64,000 nt of DNA from Gordonia rubripertincta (GCF_038024875.1 NZ_CP136136.1:1860001-1924000), one strand, 5' to 3'; numbered from the stretch's first letter, positions 43,810 to 52,825 are shown. Numbers and translations are program-made. The notes: generated from the sequence alone by a model not told the origin.

Positions 43810-44897
43810 TCGGTCTCGCTTTCGGTCGGATCGGCAACCGGCTCGGAGGTCTGCGCGGCGACCGGAGCGCCGGTGGGCCGGTTGAGGCCCAACCTGCGTT
43901 GCGACTTCAGCACCGGGCGACGTCGACGGCCGCCAGGCGCGGCCTTCGACGCCTTGCGCTGCGCACGTCGTTCGGAGGGTTTTTCGTTCCAGTACTCGGG
44001 TCGGGAGGCGACCCAGCGCCGCGATCTCCAGGCGAACGGGATGTGGATCGCGTAGGCGAGGATGCCGATCATCATCAGCACGTACGGGTAGGTCAGCAGG
44101 AGAGCGGCGCAGACCGCGACGAGGACCAGGAGCCCGGCGATCGCGCGGGACGGGATCGACGCGGTCTTGAAGGACGCGGTCGGGACGCGGCTGACCGCGA
44201 GGAAGGCCACCAGGACGAGCCAGCCGCCGACGGCCGGCAACGAGGTCCACCAGCCGTCACCGAACTGCTGGGCCAGGCCGATCGGCAGCAGTGCACAGAT
44301 CGCGGCCGCGGGCGCGGGTATCCCCACGAAGAAGTCCCGCGTGTACGCGGGCGCTTCGTCGTCGTCGAGCAGGGTGTTGAACCTCGCCAGGCGCAGCACG
44401 ATCGCACAGCAATAGATGAGTGCGAGTGCCCAGCCGAGGTCCTGGCCGTCGAGCAGGAAGAAGTAGACGATCATCGCCGGTACGACACCGAAGTTGATGG
44501 CGTCGGCGAGGGAGTCGATCTCGGCGCCGATCCGGCTCGTCGCCCCCATGAGGCGGGCGACCCGTCCGTCGATCCCGTCGAGAAAAGCGGCGGCCACCAG
44601 CAGACCCATGGCGGCGTCGATGTCGCCGGTGGTCGCGGAGCGCATCGCGGTCAAGCCCGCGCAGATCGCGAGGATCGTCAACGACGAAGGGATGATGAGG
44701 CGCCCGGCCTGTGCCTGCTTGCGGAGACGACGCCCCTCGGGTTCCCGCGGATTCGCTTGTGCGGGGCCGTGGGCCTGCGCCTGGCGTCGTGCCGACCGCG
44801 CGGTGGGGACGCGGGTCTTGGACGGCCGGCGGACTCCGGGCCCGCCCACCCGGCGTCCGGCGGGCCCGTCGGATGAGTTCGCAGCTTGGGGGTTCAC
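43806..44897 (-). CDS. pssA: CDP-diacylglycerol-serine O-phosphatidyltransferase
   Basis: A 363-residue membrane enzyme making phosphatidylserine from CDP-diacylglycerol and serine. The CDP-alcohol phosphotransferase motif is visible as DGRVARLMG followed by AEIDSLAD (D-G-x2-A-R-x8-G-x3-D-x3-D). It has basic tails at both ends, longer than usual, with several membrane helices between. It lies next to psd, the following step, as in Rv0436c-Rv0437c. Confidence 0.93.
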   Translation of the reverse strand: MNPQAANSSDGPAGRRVGGPGVRRPSKTRVPTARSARRQAQAHGPAQANPREPEGRRLRKQAQAGRLIIPSSLTILAICAGLTAMRSATTGDIDAAMGLLVAAAFLDGIDGRVARLMGATSRIGAEIDSLADAINFGVVPAMIVYFFLLDGQDLGWALALIYCCAIVLRLARFNTLLDDDEAPAYTRDFFVGIPAPAAAICALLPIGLAQQFGDGWWTSLPAVGGWLVLVAFLAVSRVPTASFKTASIPSRAIAGLLVLVAVCAALLLTYPYVLMMIGILAYAIHIPFAWRSRRWVASRPEYWNEKPSERRAQRKASKAAPGGRRRRPVLKSQRRLGLNRPTGAPVAAQTSEPVADPTESETE

Positions 44898-44905
44898 AGG
44901 CCGGA

Positions 44906-45634
44906 TCAGAGGTCGAGGTGGGCGAAGGGGGTCTCGCCGCCGACGGCGCGCTGACCCACCGAGACGCGGGGCGTGGTGTCCTTGGGGAAGTAGACGTCGA
45001 CCCGGGAACCGAAGCGGATGAGCCCGTAGGTGTCACCGAGTTGCAGAGCGTCACCGACCTTCGGCTCGCAGACGATACGGCGCGCGACGAGTCCCGCGAT
45101 CTGCACGACCGCGAGGTCGGGTCCCGCGCCGCCGCCGGTCGCCGTTGTACGGATGGTCATGGTGGTGCGCTCGTTGTCACGGCTGGCCTCGGGCAGGTCG
45201 GCGGACAGGAAAGCGCCCGGCGTGTGTGTCACCGCGGTGACCGTTCCGGCGATCGGCACACGCTGTACGTGCACGTCGAAGATCGACAGGAAGGTCGAGA
45301 CGCGGGGCAGCGGATCGGTGCCCAGACCGGATTCGGCCGGTGGGACGGCCTCGTCGACGAGTGCGATCGTGCCGTCGGCGGGTGCGACCACCACGCCCGG
45401 CTCGGTCGGCGGGACACGACTCGGGTGCCGGAAGAACGCGGCACACGCGCCCGCGGTCAGAGCCGCGGGCCGCGCGATCCAGCGGTGGCGGCGTCCCAGG
45501 AGCGCGACCGCCGCGGGGGCGGCGACGAACGGGATACCGGCCGGATGGATCGGCGGGATGGTCTCACGGGCCAGGTCTAGGAAATGGGCGACACGGCCGG
45601 TGTTGCCCTCGTCCGGACGCGGACGTCTGGCCAC
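44906..45634 (-). CDS. psd: Phosphatidylserine decarboxylase
   Basis: A 242-residue proenzyme of the short archaeal/mycobacterial type. Self-cleavage at the Gly-Ser in RFGSRVDVYFP creates the pyruvoyl cofactor. FLSIFDVHVQRVPIAG contains the conserved catalytic histidine region. It converts phosphatidylserine to phosphatidylethanolamine. It lies 8 bases upstream of pssA and is co-transcribed. Confidence 0.93.
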   Translation of the reverse strand: MARRPRPDEGNTGRVAHFLDLARETIPPIHPAGIPFVAAPAAVALLGRRHRWIARPAALTAGACAAFFRHPSRVPPTEPGVVVAPADGTIALVDEAVPPAESGLGTDPLPRVSTFLSIFDVHVQRVPIAGTVTAVTHTPGAFLSADLPEASRDNERTTMTIRTTATGGGAGPDLAVVQIAGLVARRIVCEPKVGDALQLGDTYGLIRFGSRVDVYFPKDTTPRVSVGQRAVGGETPFAHLDL

Positions 45635-45722
45635 GATCTACCTCCTGTTGTGCCCGATGCGGGCCGCTCGATGAAAACCTTGCGCACCACGGGTCGGGTA
45701 CGACTTCGGTCCAGCTTAGAGC

Positions 45723-46982
45723 TCAGCGCAGAACGAGCACGTCGACCGGAGTTCCCACGGCCAGACCGTCGGTCTCGGTGGGCACGTCGATCAGTGCGTC
45801 CGCCTCGGCGAGAAAGCGGAGGTGATGGGAGCCGGGCGGGCCGATCGGGTCGACGACGACGCCCGATCCGTCCTCGTCGGTCCGGAGGACTCCGCGGAGG
45901 AACTGCCGCTTGCCCTGCGGTGAGCGGAGGTCGGCGCCGAGCCGGGCGGTCACCCGACGTCGTTGCGGTGGCAACCCCATCGCGGCGCGGAGTGCCGGCC
46001 GGATGAAGACCTCGAAGGACACCAGGGCACTGACCGGGTTGCCCGGGAGTGTGATGATCGGCACGGTGGGCCCGGGCGTTCCGTCGGGCCGGTCGGACGC
46101 GGTGTGGTGACCGCAGCCCTGCGGCATACCGGGTTGCATCGCGACCTTCACGAACTCGACGGAACCGGTGGCCGACAGCGCGTCCTTCACGACCTCGAAG
46201 GCGCCCGCGCTGACACCCCCGGACGTGATGATCAGATCGGCCTCGCCGGCGACCTGGTCGAGCCGTTCGAGGAAGTCGCCGGTGTCGTCCGGGACGAAGT
46301 GCACATGCCGGCCGATCGCGCCGGCCTCGATGGCGGCGGCGGTGAGCATCGCTCCGTTCGACTCGTAGATCTGGCCGTGCTGCAACGGTTTTCCGGGTTC
46401 GACGAGTTCGGAGCCGGTGGACAGGACCACGACGCGCAACGGCCGGGCGACGGTGACCTCGGCGATCCCGAGCGCGGCCAGCAGCCCGATCTGCGGCGCC
46501 CCGATGACGGTCCCGGCGGGCAGGGCACGGACGCCCTGCCCGATGTCGGAACCCGCACGCCGGATGTGTTTTCCGGACTCGACCGGTGCCGTGAACGTGA
46601 CCGTCTCCGCGGCCGCGACCGGGCCGACCGCCGCGTCGGTCAGCTCCACCGGGACGACGGCGTCGGCGCCGGCCGGCAGCGGGGCACCGGTCATGATGCG
46701 ATGCGCGGTGCCGGGGGTCAGTGCGAGAGCGTCGGTGCGTCCCGCCGGGATGTCCGCGGCGACGGGCAGCGTGACGGGGGAGTCGGGGGAGGCGTCCGCG
46801 AGATCGTCGGCGAGGACGGCGAATCCGTCCATCGCCGAGTTGTCGAAGCCGGGCAACGAGAGCGGCGCGTCGACGTCGGCGAACGTGGCCCTGCCCAACG
46901 CGTCCGGCAGGGACAGCCGGACGGGAACGGGTGGGCCGAACAATGCGGAGACGACGGCCTGATGCTCTGCGACGGTACGCAT
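45723..46982 (-). CDS. moeA: Molybdopterin molybdenumtransferase
   Basis: A 419-residue enzyme inserting molybdate into molybdopterin. Visible are DNSAMDGFAV, RRAGSDIGQGVRALPAG, the VVLSTGSELVEPG and SGGVSAGAFEVVKDAL motifs, LPGNPVSALVSFEVFI, and a C-terminal beta domain. Order as Rv0438c. The ATG at 46982 is preferred over a longer in-frame start. About 100 bases separate it from the divergent HAD gene. Confidence 0.93.
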   Translation of the reverse strand: MRTVAEHQAVVSALFGPPVPVRLSLPDALGRATFADVDAPLSLPGFDNSAMDGFAVLADDLADASPDSPVTLPVAADIPAGRTDALALTPGTAHRIMTGAPLPAGADAVVPVELTDAAVGPVAAAETVTFTAPVESGKHIRRAGSDIGQGVRALPAGTVIGAPQIGLLAALGIAEVTVARPLRVVVLSTGSELVEPGKPLQHGQIYESNGAMLTAAAIEAGAIGRHVHFVPDDTGDFLERLDQVAGEADLIITSGGVSAGAFEVVKDALSATGSVEFVKVAMQPGMPQGCGHHTASDRPDGTPGPTVPIITLPGNPVSALVSFEVFIRPALRAAMGLPPQRRRVTARLGADLRSPQGKRQFLRGVLRTDEDGSGVVVDPIGPPGSHHLRFLAEADALIDVPTETDGLAVGTPVDVLVLR

Positions 46983-47083
46983 GCGCCTCAGGATGCCAGG
47001 TGAGCGGACGCGTCTCGTCGGGGTACCCGGTTCGAGGGATGGCTGCACTGCGTCGCCGGGGACCGCGGACTACATTCGTGCCC

Positions 47084-47885
47084 ATGGCATTGGGTCTGCT
47101 TCTCGACATCGACGGGGTGATGGTCACCTCGTGGAAGGCTCTGCCCGGCGCGGTGGAGGCCGTCTCCCGCCTCGCCGACCGCAAGATCCCGCGGATGTTC
47201 CTCACCAACACCACCTCGCGCTCGCGCAACGAGATCGCGGAGTTGTTGAACGACTGCGGCTTCTTCGTCGATGCCGACGAGATCCTGACGGCCGCGAAGC
47301 TGACCGCCGAATACGTGGGGTCGACCTTCCCTGGCAAACGGGTCTGGGTTCTCAACCAGGGCCCGATCGCGGAGGACATGACCGGGGTCGAACTGACCGA
47401 CGACCCGGCGGATGCCGAGGTCGTGGTTCTGGGGTGGGGCAGGTCCCGTGTTCACCCACGACGCGCTGTCGAAGGTCCTCGAGATGCTGCTCGACGGAGT
47501 GCCGGTGATCGCCATGCACCGGTCGATGACGTGGTCGACGGCCGACGGGCTGTCGATCGACACGGGCGTCTATCTCGAGGGCCTCGAGAAGGCGTCGGGC
47601 AAGAAGATCAAGGCGATCGGCAAACCCTCGCCGCTCGGATTCCGCGCCGCCACCGACATGTTGGGGCTCGAGCCCAACCAGGTGGTGATGGTCGGCGACG
47701 ACATGCACAACGACGTCCTGGGTGCACAGGCGTCGGCGCTGATCGGTGTGCTGGTGCGCACCGGCAAGTTCCGCGAGGAGGCGCTCGATGCGCTCGCGCG
47801 TGACGAGTTCGGGCCGTTCCCGGACCACGTCATCGACTCGGTGGCCGACCTCCCCGAACTGATCGACAAGATCAGCGGAACCTGA
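47084..47885 (+). CDS. HAD-family phosphatase (NagD/LHPP-like), frame broken by one extra G
   Basis: The N-terminal part has the HAD nucleophile motif LLLDIDGVMV and LTNTTSRSRNEI; the C-terminal part has IGKPSPLGFRAA and VMVGDDMHNDVLGAQ. They are in different frames owing to one extra G in 47431-47434 (CTGGGGTGGGG). Without it the join reads V-V-V-L-G-G-A-G-P-V-F-T-H-D and the protein is 266 residues, as expected for the class IIA HAD group. Substrate unknown (phosphohistidine, pyrophosphate or sugar phosphates in relatives). Confidence 0.87.
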
Positions 47886-47901
47886 CGGGCATCACGGGGT
47901 T

Positions 47902-48381
47902 TCAGACGCGGTCGAGCTGACTCTCCGCGGCGCGCTTGATCTTGCCGAGGGTCTCGGCCATGCCCAGCTGGAGTTCGGCCTCGAAGGAATCGGCGCCGCC
48001 GAACAGCTTGTCGACGAGCAACGACGACACCTTGGTGGTGGAGCCGTTCACCTCGCGTCGCTCGGTCACGGTCACGCCCGAACCGTTCGGGGTGATGGCG
48101 TAGCTCCACACGGTGTGGTTCTCGGCGACGCGGAAGGCGATCTCCTGATTGGGTGTGAAACGCACGACCTTGGAGGTGGTCGGCCACACCAGCGGGCCGC
48201 GGCGGTTGATGTTGATGGTCTTGGTCCCCAATCCGACGGTGCCGCCGCGGATGATCATCTTCTTGCACTGCGGGCTCCACTCGCCCATGCGCTGGAGATC
48301 GGAGATCACCGACCACACCTGCTCGGCAGATGCGTCGATGTCGATGGACTCTTCGATGAGTGATGCGGTCATGGTCGCCAA
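47902..48381 (-). CDS. SRPBCC/polyketide cyclase-like protein
   Basis: A 159-residue single-domain START-like protein: IDIDASAEQVWSVISDLQRMGEW at the N-terminus is the classic SRPBCC opening, followed by strands ending in a long C-terminal helix. Binds a hydrophobic ligand in relatives; function unknown. An internal ATG three codons in is equally possible. A duplicated 20-bp element lies just upstream. Confidence 0.8.
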   Translation of the reverse strand: MATMTASLIEESIDIDASAEQVWSVISDLQRMGEWSPQCKKMIIRGGTVGLGTKTININRRGPLVWPTTSKVVRFTPNQEIAFRVAENHTVWSYAITPNGSGVTVTERREVNGSTTKVSSLLVDKLFGGADSFEAELQLGMAETLGKIKRAAESQLDRV

Positions 48382-48391
48382 CAGTATGGGC

Positions 48392-48433
48392 TTGTTGGCG
48401 CACCGTCAATAGGTTGTTGGCGGACCGTCAATA
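48392..48433. repeat. Two direct copies of a 20-bp element, probable operator pair
   Basis: TTGTTGGCGCACCGTCAATA (48392-48411) and TTGTTGGCGGACCGTCAATA (48414-48433) differ at one base and repeat with a 22-bp period, two helical turns. Each is itself an imperfect inverted repeat (TTGGCG...CGTCAA). Placed 11 bases before the SRPBCC start, they look like adjacent repressor sites. Confidence 0.6.
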
Positions 48434-48459
48434 AGCCTGGTGGTCGCTTCGGAAACCGC

Positions 48460-48888
48460 TCAGACCAGCAGGGTCATGCCGATGACGGCACCGATGCCGA
48501 CGAAGACCGCAGCGGTGATCCAGCCGGCGGGGTGCTCGTCGTTCTCCAGCAGCAGCGTCCCCAGCTTGCCCGGGGTCAGCCAGTCGATGAGCACGAACGA
48601 CCACATCATCACCGCGATCGTCAGGACCACGTAGGCGACGGTGTAGAGCAGTGCGCGCCACAGTTCGAGGAGTTCGGTGTCGATGACCGAGCAGACCAGC
48701 ACGATCGACAGTCCGATGACCATCGAGGTGGCGAGGATGACGGCGTTGCGGTTGTGGTCGACCCACACCAGCTGCCGAAGCCGGCCGGGGGTCACCACGT
48801 CGAGCGCCACGAACCCGACGACCAGCAGGGCGATCCCGACGAGGCTGAACGACGCCCCAGCGGCCAGATTGTCACGCAGCAGGTCCAT
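48460..48888 (-). CDS. DUF350 membrane protein
   Basis: A 142-residue integral membrane protein with four hydrophobic segments (FSLVGIALLVVGFVALDVV, NAVILATSMVIGLSIVLV, ALLYTVAYVVLTIAVMMWSF and AAVFVGIGAVIGMTLLV) in the paired arrangement of DUF350. Function unknown. ATG at 48888. Confidence 0.8.
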   Translation of the reverse strand: MDLLRDNLAAGASFSLVGIALLVVGFVALDVVTPGRLRQLVWVDHNRNAVILATSMVIGLSIVLVCSVIDTELLELWRALLYTVAYVVLTIAVMMWSFVLIDWLTPGKLGTLLLENDEHPAGWITAAVFVGIGAVIGMTLLV

Positions 48889-49351
48889 CCGAGTCCCTCT
48901 CCATCGCCGACGTTCGCAGATGAACACTATCGGTGGGCGAGCTCGCGGGGTTGGAGGCGCCGGGTTGAAGTATCCCAGGGTTATGGCGGCGATGACGCCG
49001 ACGATGCCGAGAATCGTGGCGTTTCGTCAGGCGGGGGTGCGACCAGTCGGATTTCCGGCATGTCCCCGTTTTGGGGGAGTATCGGCCAGTCGGCCGATGC
49101 GTGGCCACCCAGCCGGTTTCCTAACTCCGTGGGCGGCGACGTCGGTGAGGTTCCCAGGCGTCGTTGAACTTCGTTGCCTGAATAGGTGTTTCATTGTGGG
49201 CGCGTCGGCGGCGCTCGAATCGCTGCGGTGTGCGCGTGAAGTTTGGTGCCGTGCCCCAGGATTGTTTCTGATCTCGCAACATCGTGCGGTACCTTCTGGC
49301 GCATCGCCTGCCCAAGAGACTGGCGCAGCTCTCGACCGAGAAAGTGACCTC
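48889..49351. other. Gene-free spacer
   Basis: About 460 bases between the DUF350 gene and the DUF4352-like gene on the other strand. No convincing reading frame, RNA or repeat is visible; it should hold the promoters for both flanking genes. Confidence 0.4.
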
Positions 49352-50032
49352 GTGGCTTATCCCTCGTACCCGCCGCGGCCGCCCATGCCACACCGGCCTC
49401 CGCAACGTTCTCAACCGCCGGTGTGGGTGTGGCTCCTGGTTGCGTTCGCCGTGCTCGTCATCGGTCTGGTGGTGCTTGGCGGCTGCGTCGCTTTGGTCGC
49501 TTCCGGATCCTCCTCCTCCGACAGCGACTCCGCCGCGACCTCGCGAGGCGCAGCGGCAAGCGCAAGCCCGGCCGACCCGAGCGCGAATCCATCGCCATCG
49601 CCACCGTCGCACGCGGCGCCATCAACGACGAGAGAAGTCGGACGGATGAACGCGCCCGTGTCCGACGGAGCCGCCGGCAGTTTCGTTGTCACCTCAGTGG
49701 AGACAGGTATCCCCGCGGTCGGCGATTACTTCACCGACACGGCCCAAGGCGCCTACACCATCATCACGGTCACCGTGACCAACACCTCGAATCACTCGAT
49801 CGACTTCAACGCCTCAGAGCAACACGTCCGTGACGCCAGCAACCGCGTGTTTCGCGTCGACGGTTCAGCAACCTCACTGGCCAGTGATGGAGACGCAGGC
49901 TGGTTCAACGACATCAACCCGGGAAACTCCGTCACTGTCCGACTTGTTTTCGACATGCCCAAGGGGTCCATGCCGGCGACCATCGCCCTTCGCGCATCCG
50001 GAGGTCGCCCGGCTCTCGTCGCGCTCCAGTAG
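49352..50032 (+). CDS. Membrane-anchored DUF4352-like protein
   Basis: A 226-residue protein: Pro/Tyr-rich N-terminus, one membrane segment (about 25-50) with a cysteine after GLVVLGG, a Ser/Ala/Pro linker and an extracytoplasmic beta domain of the DUF4352/telokin type (GSFVVTSVETG, YTIITVTVTNTSNHSIDF, VRLVFDMPKGSMP). The GTG at 49352 follows GAGAAAG. It is the first of several small envelope proteins; the function is unknown. Confidence 0.68.
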   Translation: MAYPSYPPRPPMPHRPPQRSQPPVWVWLLVAFAVLVIGLVVLGGCVALVASGSSSSDSDSAATSRGAAASASPADPSANPSPSPPSHAAPSTTREVGRMNAPVSDGAAGSFVVTSVETGIPAVGDYFTDTAQGAYTIITVTVTNTSNHSIDFNASEQHVRDASNRVFRVDGSATSLASDGDAGWFNDINPGNSVTVRLVFDMPKGSMPATIALRASGGRPALVALQ

Positions 50033-50101
50033 GTCACCGACAGGTAACAAAGTTTAAGGGGTCGTAACGCTAGCCTGAGAGTTTGTTATGAATCCTTCGA
50101 C

Positions 50102-50116
50102 GACACGCGTCGTGTC
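50102..50116. promoter_or_regulatory. Short palindrome upstream of MmpS-like gene
   Basis: GACACG-CGT-CGTGTC, perfect 6-bp arms with a 3-base centre, about 73 bases before the MmpS-like gene. Possible operator; no regulator gene is adjacent. Confidence 0.35.
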
Positions 50117-50188
50117 TGTGGGGAAAGTTGGCCCGGCTCAGTTGGTTCGGGAGACGCCCCTTCCTGTGTGAGTGAAGGAAAGTGAATA

Positions 50189-50732
50189 GTGACCGACCCC
50201 AACAATCCGGGTGAGCAGCAGCCGAATTACGGGCAGCAGCCCAACTACGGACAGCAGCCCTTCCAGGGGCAGCCCGGACAGCCCTATCCGGGCCAGTACC
50301 CCGGTTACCCGCCGGCCCAGTCGCCGAAGAAGCGCAAGAAGTGGCCCTGGGGTGCTTCTTGCCCTCGTGGTGGTGTTTCTGGTGTTCGTAGGCGGTTGCG
50401 TAGCACTGATCGGCGGTGCGGCCGAGTCGATCGAGAATGAATCAGAACGCGTCGTTAATGTCACCTACGAGATCACCGGTGACGGCCCGACAGGTTCCGC
50501 AATCTACACCAACGGTGACATGAACACCTCCACCGACAACGAGATCCCCATCCCGTGGATGAAGGAAGTCGAGATCACCGGGTTCGTCAAGCTCGTGTCG
50601 CTGACCGCAAGCAACAGCTTCGACAGCACCGGAACGATCAAGTGCATCATTCGCCAGGACGGCAAGGTTCTGTCTGAGAGCACCGCCTCGGGCCCCGGTG
50701 CTTCTGCTAACTGCTCTGGCAGCGCCGAATAG
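50189..50732 (+). CDS. MmpS-family membrane protein, frame broken by one extra G
   Basis: N-terminus rich in Gln/Pro/Gly/Tyr with short NYGQQP repeats and a basic KKRKKWPW stop, then a membrane segment and an extracytoplasmic domain with NVTYEITGDGPTGSAIYT, IPWMKEVEI, ITGFVKLVSLTA and TIKCIIRQDGKVL, the pattern of MmpS proteins. One extra G at 50349-50352 (CCTGGGGTGC) breaks the frame in the membrane segment; repair gives W-P-W-V-L-L-A-L-V-V-V and 180 residues. MmpS proteins usually assist MmpL lipid/siderophore exporters; no mmpL is visible here. GTG start after AAGGAAAG. Confidence 0.78.
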
Positions 50733-50821
50733 GACTGGCTGGGTAGGGAACCTATGGGTCCGGCCTCGAGACCAAACGCCGGTCTCGAGGCCGGGCGCCG
50801 TCGTACGAGAGGATATGTAGC

Positions 50822-51085
50822 GTGTCCAAACACAGTGCCGCGTTGTGGAAGTCCCGCCCAGTGATGGTTGGCGCCATCATCGGAGCGCTCCTCGGTGTCC
50901 TCTGGCCTCTCATCAACACCATCAGCTCAATAGCCGATGGCATGCACCACTACGAGGGTGTAGGCGCGGTCTCCTACCTAGTTGGATCAGCATTCGCGTT
51001 CGTCGTGAGCGCGGTGGCAGGCGCGATAGTCGGCAGTCTCATCGGACTGGGAGTTGCCGCGATATTCGGCCAGTCCCGCTCGTAG
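50822..51085 (+). CDS. Small membrane protein of unknown function
   Basis: An 87-residue protein with two or three hydrophobic segments rich in Gly/Ala/Val (VGAIIGALLGVLWPLI and FVVSAVAGAIVGSLIGLGVAAI). GTG start. I do not recognise the family. Confidence 0.55.
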   Translation: MSKHSAALWKSRPVMVGAIIGALLGVLWPLINTISSIADGMHHYEGVGAVSYLVGSAFAFVVSAVAGAIVGSLIGLGVAAIFGQSRS

Positions 51086-51295
51086 CAAACCGACCGCTCA
51101 ACCGAATCCTGCTTGACGGCACCGAAGTTCGTACTCTGCCTGCCGCAGTATCGTGTCGTCCGAACAGACGAAATCTGTCGCTCAATTCGTCATCGCGACA
51201 GGGACAGGCACGTCAGGGCGGCAACATCGCTGCCTTGGTCGGAGGCGGTCTCAGAATTCTCTTGAGGCTCCCCTCAGGTGCGTAAGATCCTGCGG

Positions 51296-52147
51296 ATGGG
51301 ATCAAGCAAGTCCAAGAACGATGACAACAGCACCGTCTGGGCGGCCCTCATCATCATCGCGCTCGGGTTTCTGGCGATAGCTTGGCCGTACTTCCTCGGG
51401 ACATGGCTCGCCGTGAGCGTTGCGGGAGCAAGCAACCCATCCCCAGCTCGAACTGCGACCGGCTGGGTTTTGGAAGGTATCTGGCTGACTGTTCTATTGT
51501 CCGTTGTGGTGTGGTTCTGGTGGGACTCGGAGAGGGAGAAGGCCGAAGCCCGTCGCCGTGAGATCGCGGAAGCAGAAACGCAGGCCGCAAAGAGGCAACG
51601 GATGGTGGACTTCGGCCCGGAAGGGTTTGCGCTCTACGAGGAGGCCGAAGCATCGGTGTCTGCCATCACTGAATCCGAGGCCGCTCGCACCGGCTGGCTA
51701 GGTGCCCCCGCCGAGTTCGACTTTCAAGCTGACCTCGAGGCAATCGCAGACAACCTATGCCGGGCACACGAAATCCGACGCGCGACGACGGACGCCTCCT
51801 CGATCAAGAACTTCAGTGAATCCGACAAACGGATGCTGCAAGACGCGCAGCGCGAGATCGCTCGATTAGAGAAGTCGGTCAAGCGGCGAGTGGCCCTCAT
51901 CTTCAAGTGCGCTCGCGAGGCCAGCGACATAGACCGCGCTTTGCGTGAGGACCGGGAGAATGTGGAGATGGCGAAGCAGCGCGAAGAACTGCGCGGCCGC
52001 CTCAGCCCAATGCTGTACGGCGCTCACAAGACGCCGTCGGAAACCCCGTCCGAGGCAGCCGACGTAGTGACAGCGCGCGCGACCGCGTTCCACGAACTCA
52101 AAGCCCTCATCGACAGACACCGCATCGAGGGAATCGGCGAGTCTTGA
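51296..52147 (+). CDS. Membrane protein with charged helical C-terminus, unknown function
   Basis: A 283-residue protein with two N-terminal membrane segments (about 15-42 and 60-78) followed by about 200 residues of charged, probably coiled-coil sequence (SEREKAEARRREIAEAETQ, DAQREIARLEKSVKRRVALI). The codon use is less GC-rich than in the core genes, which suggests acquired DNA. A GTG at 51278 would add six residues. No family recognised. Confidence 0.55.
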   Translation: MGSSKSKNDDNSTVWAALIIIALGFLAIAWPYFLGTWLAVSVAGASNPSPARTATGWVLEGIWLTVLLSVVVWFWWDSEREKAEARRREIAEAETQAAKRQRMVDFGPEGFALYEEAEASVSAITESEAARTGWLGAPAEFDFQADLEAIADNLCRAHEIRRATTDASSIKNFSESDKRMLQDAQREIARLEKSVKRRVALIFKCAREASDIDRALREDRENVEMAKQREELRGRLSPMLYGAHKTPSETPSEAADVVTARATAFHELKALIDRHRIEGIGES

Positions 52148-52245
52148 TCGATGCGTCCGACCGGCCAGCTGACACTCAGGCCTTTATCGGCGGACAACGC
52201 CTGGTCGGTGTTCGGTAAGGGTCGCGGGGGGATAACAGCCGCCGA

Positions 52246-52680
52246 TCAGGGCCGCGATCCATGATCATCTGGTCCAGCGCAACTCGCCGCCAACAGGCCG
52301 AATCGATTGTGGCTGAACGACATCACCACCGCGCCGGCGAGGGCGAGCTTGATCTGTGTGCCATTAAGGATGTCTGCACGGGGCCACCCCGACAGATCGG
52401 TTCCTTGGAAAGTGCTGCCGCAGCAGCCCATTGGTGTTCTCGTTCGTTCCGCGCTGCCACGGGCTGTGTGGATCGGCGAAGAACACCGGCACGCCGGTCT
52501 TCTCTGTGAGCGCAAGGTGGGCTGACAACTCCTTCCCTCGGTCCCAGGAAACAGAGCGCTTCAGCGGTTCGATGGGCCGAGTCGGGGCTTGCAGGGACAA
52601 CGCGGCGATGGGGGGCTTATTCGTGCTGCTGCAACGCAACGTCCTGGACCGACAGCGGTGGGACACCCGTGAGCCCCACC
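52246..52680 (-). pseudogene. Degenerate IS30-family transposase fragment
   Basis: The leftward frames encode RSVSWDRGKELSAHLALTEKTGVPVFFADPHSPWQRGTNENTNGLLRQ and then, shifted, FQGTDLSGWPRADIL, the C-terminal part of the DDE domain of IS30-type transposases. The frame is broken near 52405 and the N-terminal half is missing, so it cannot be active. No terminal inverted repeats were identified. It marks the right edge of the small accessory segment. Confidence 0.75.
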
Positions 52681-52707
52681 CGTGTCGATCCTGAGGTGCG
52701 AGCGCAG

Positions 52708-52754
52708 CGAGCCACGAAGGCCGGTGACACTACTCACCGGCTCTTCGTGGCTCG
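52708..52754. terminator. Long hairpin, probable terminator
   Basis: CGAGCCACGAAG (52708-52719) pairs with CTTCGTGGCTCG (52743-52754), and CCGGTGA pairs with TCACCGG inside it. It lies downstream of the leftward acyl-CoA dehydrogenase gene. Confidence 0.55.
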
Positions 52755-52780
52755 TCGTTATCGCACCTAGCTCCTCAGCA

Positions 52781-52825
52781 GCGAAGCGAAGGGGCAGTTC
52801 CTCGCTGAGCGAGGAGACGCTTCGC
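52781..52825. terminator. Second nested hairpin beside the dehydrogenase end
   Basis: GCGAAGCG (52781-52788) pairs with CGCTTCGC (52818-52825), enclosing CCTCGC-TGA-GCGAGG (52800-52814). It sits about 20 bases past the stop codon of the leftward gene, so it is probably its terminator; the hairpin at 52708 would be a second one. Confidence 0.55.

Noticed and set aside
50200..50330. NYGQQP-type repeats as a tandem DNA repeat element
   Set aside because: Short coding repeats in the cytoplasmic tail of the MmpS-like protein, typical of actinobacterial membrane proteins.
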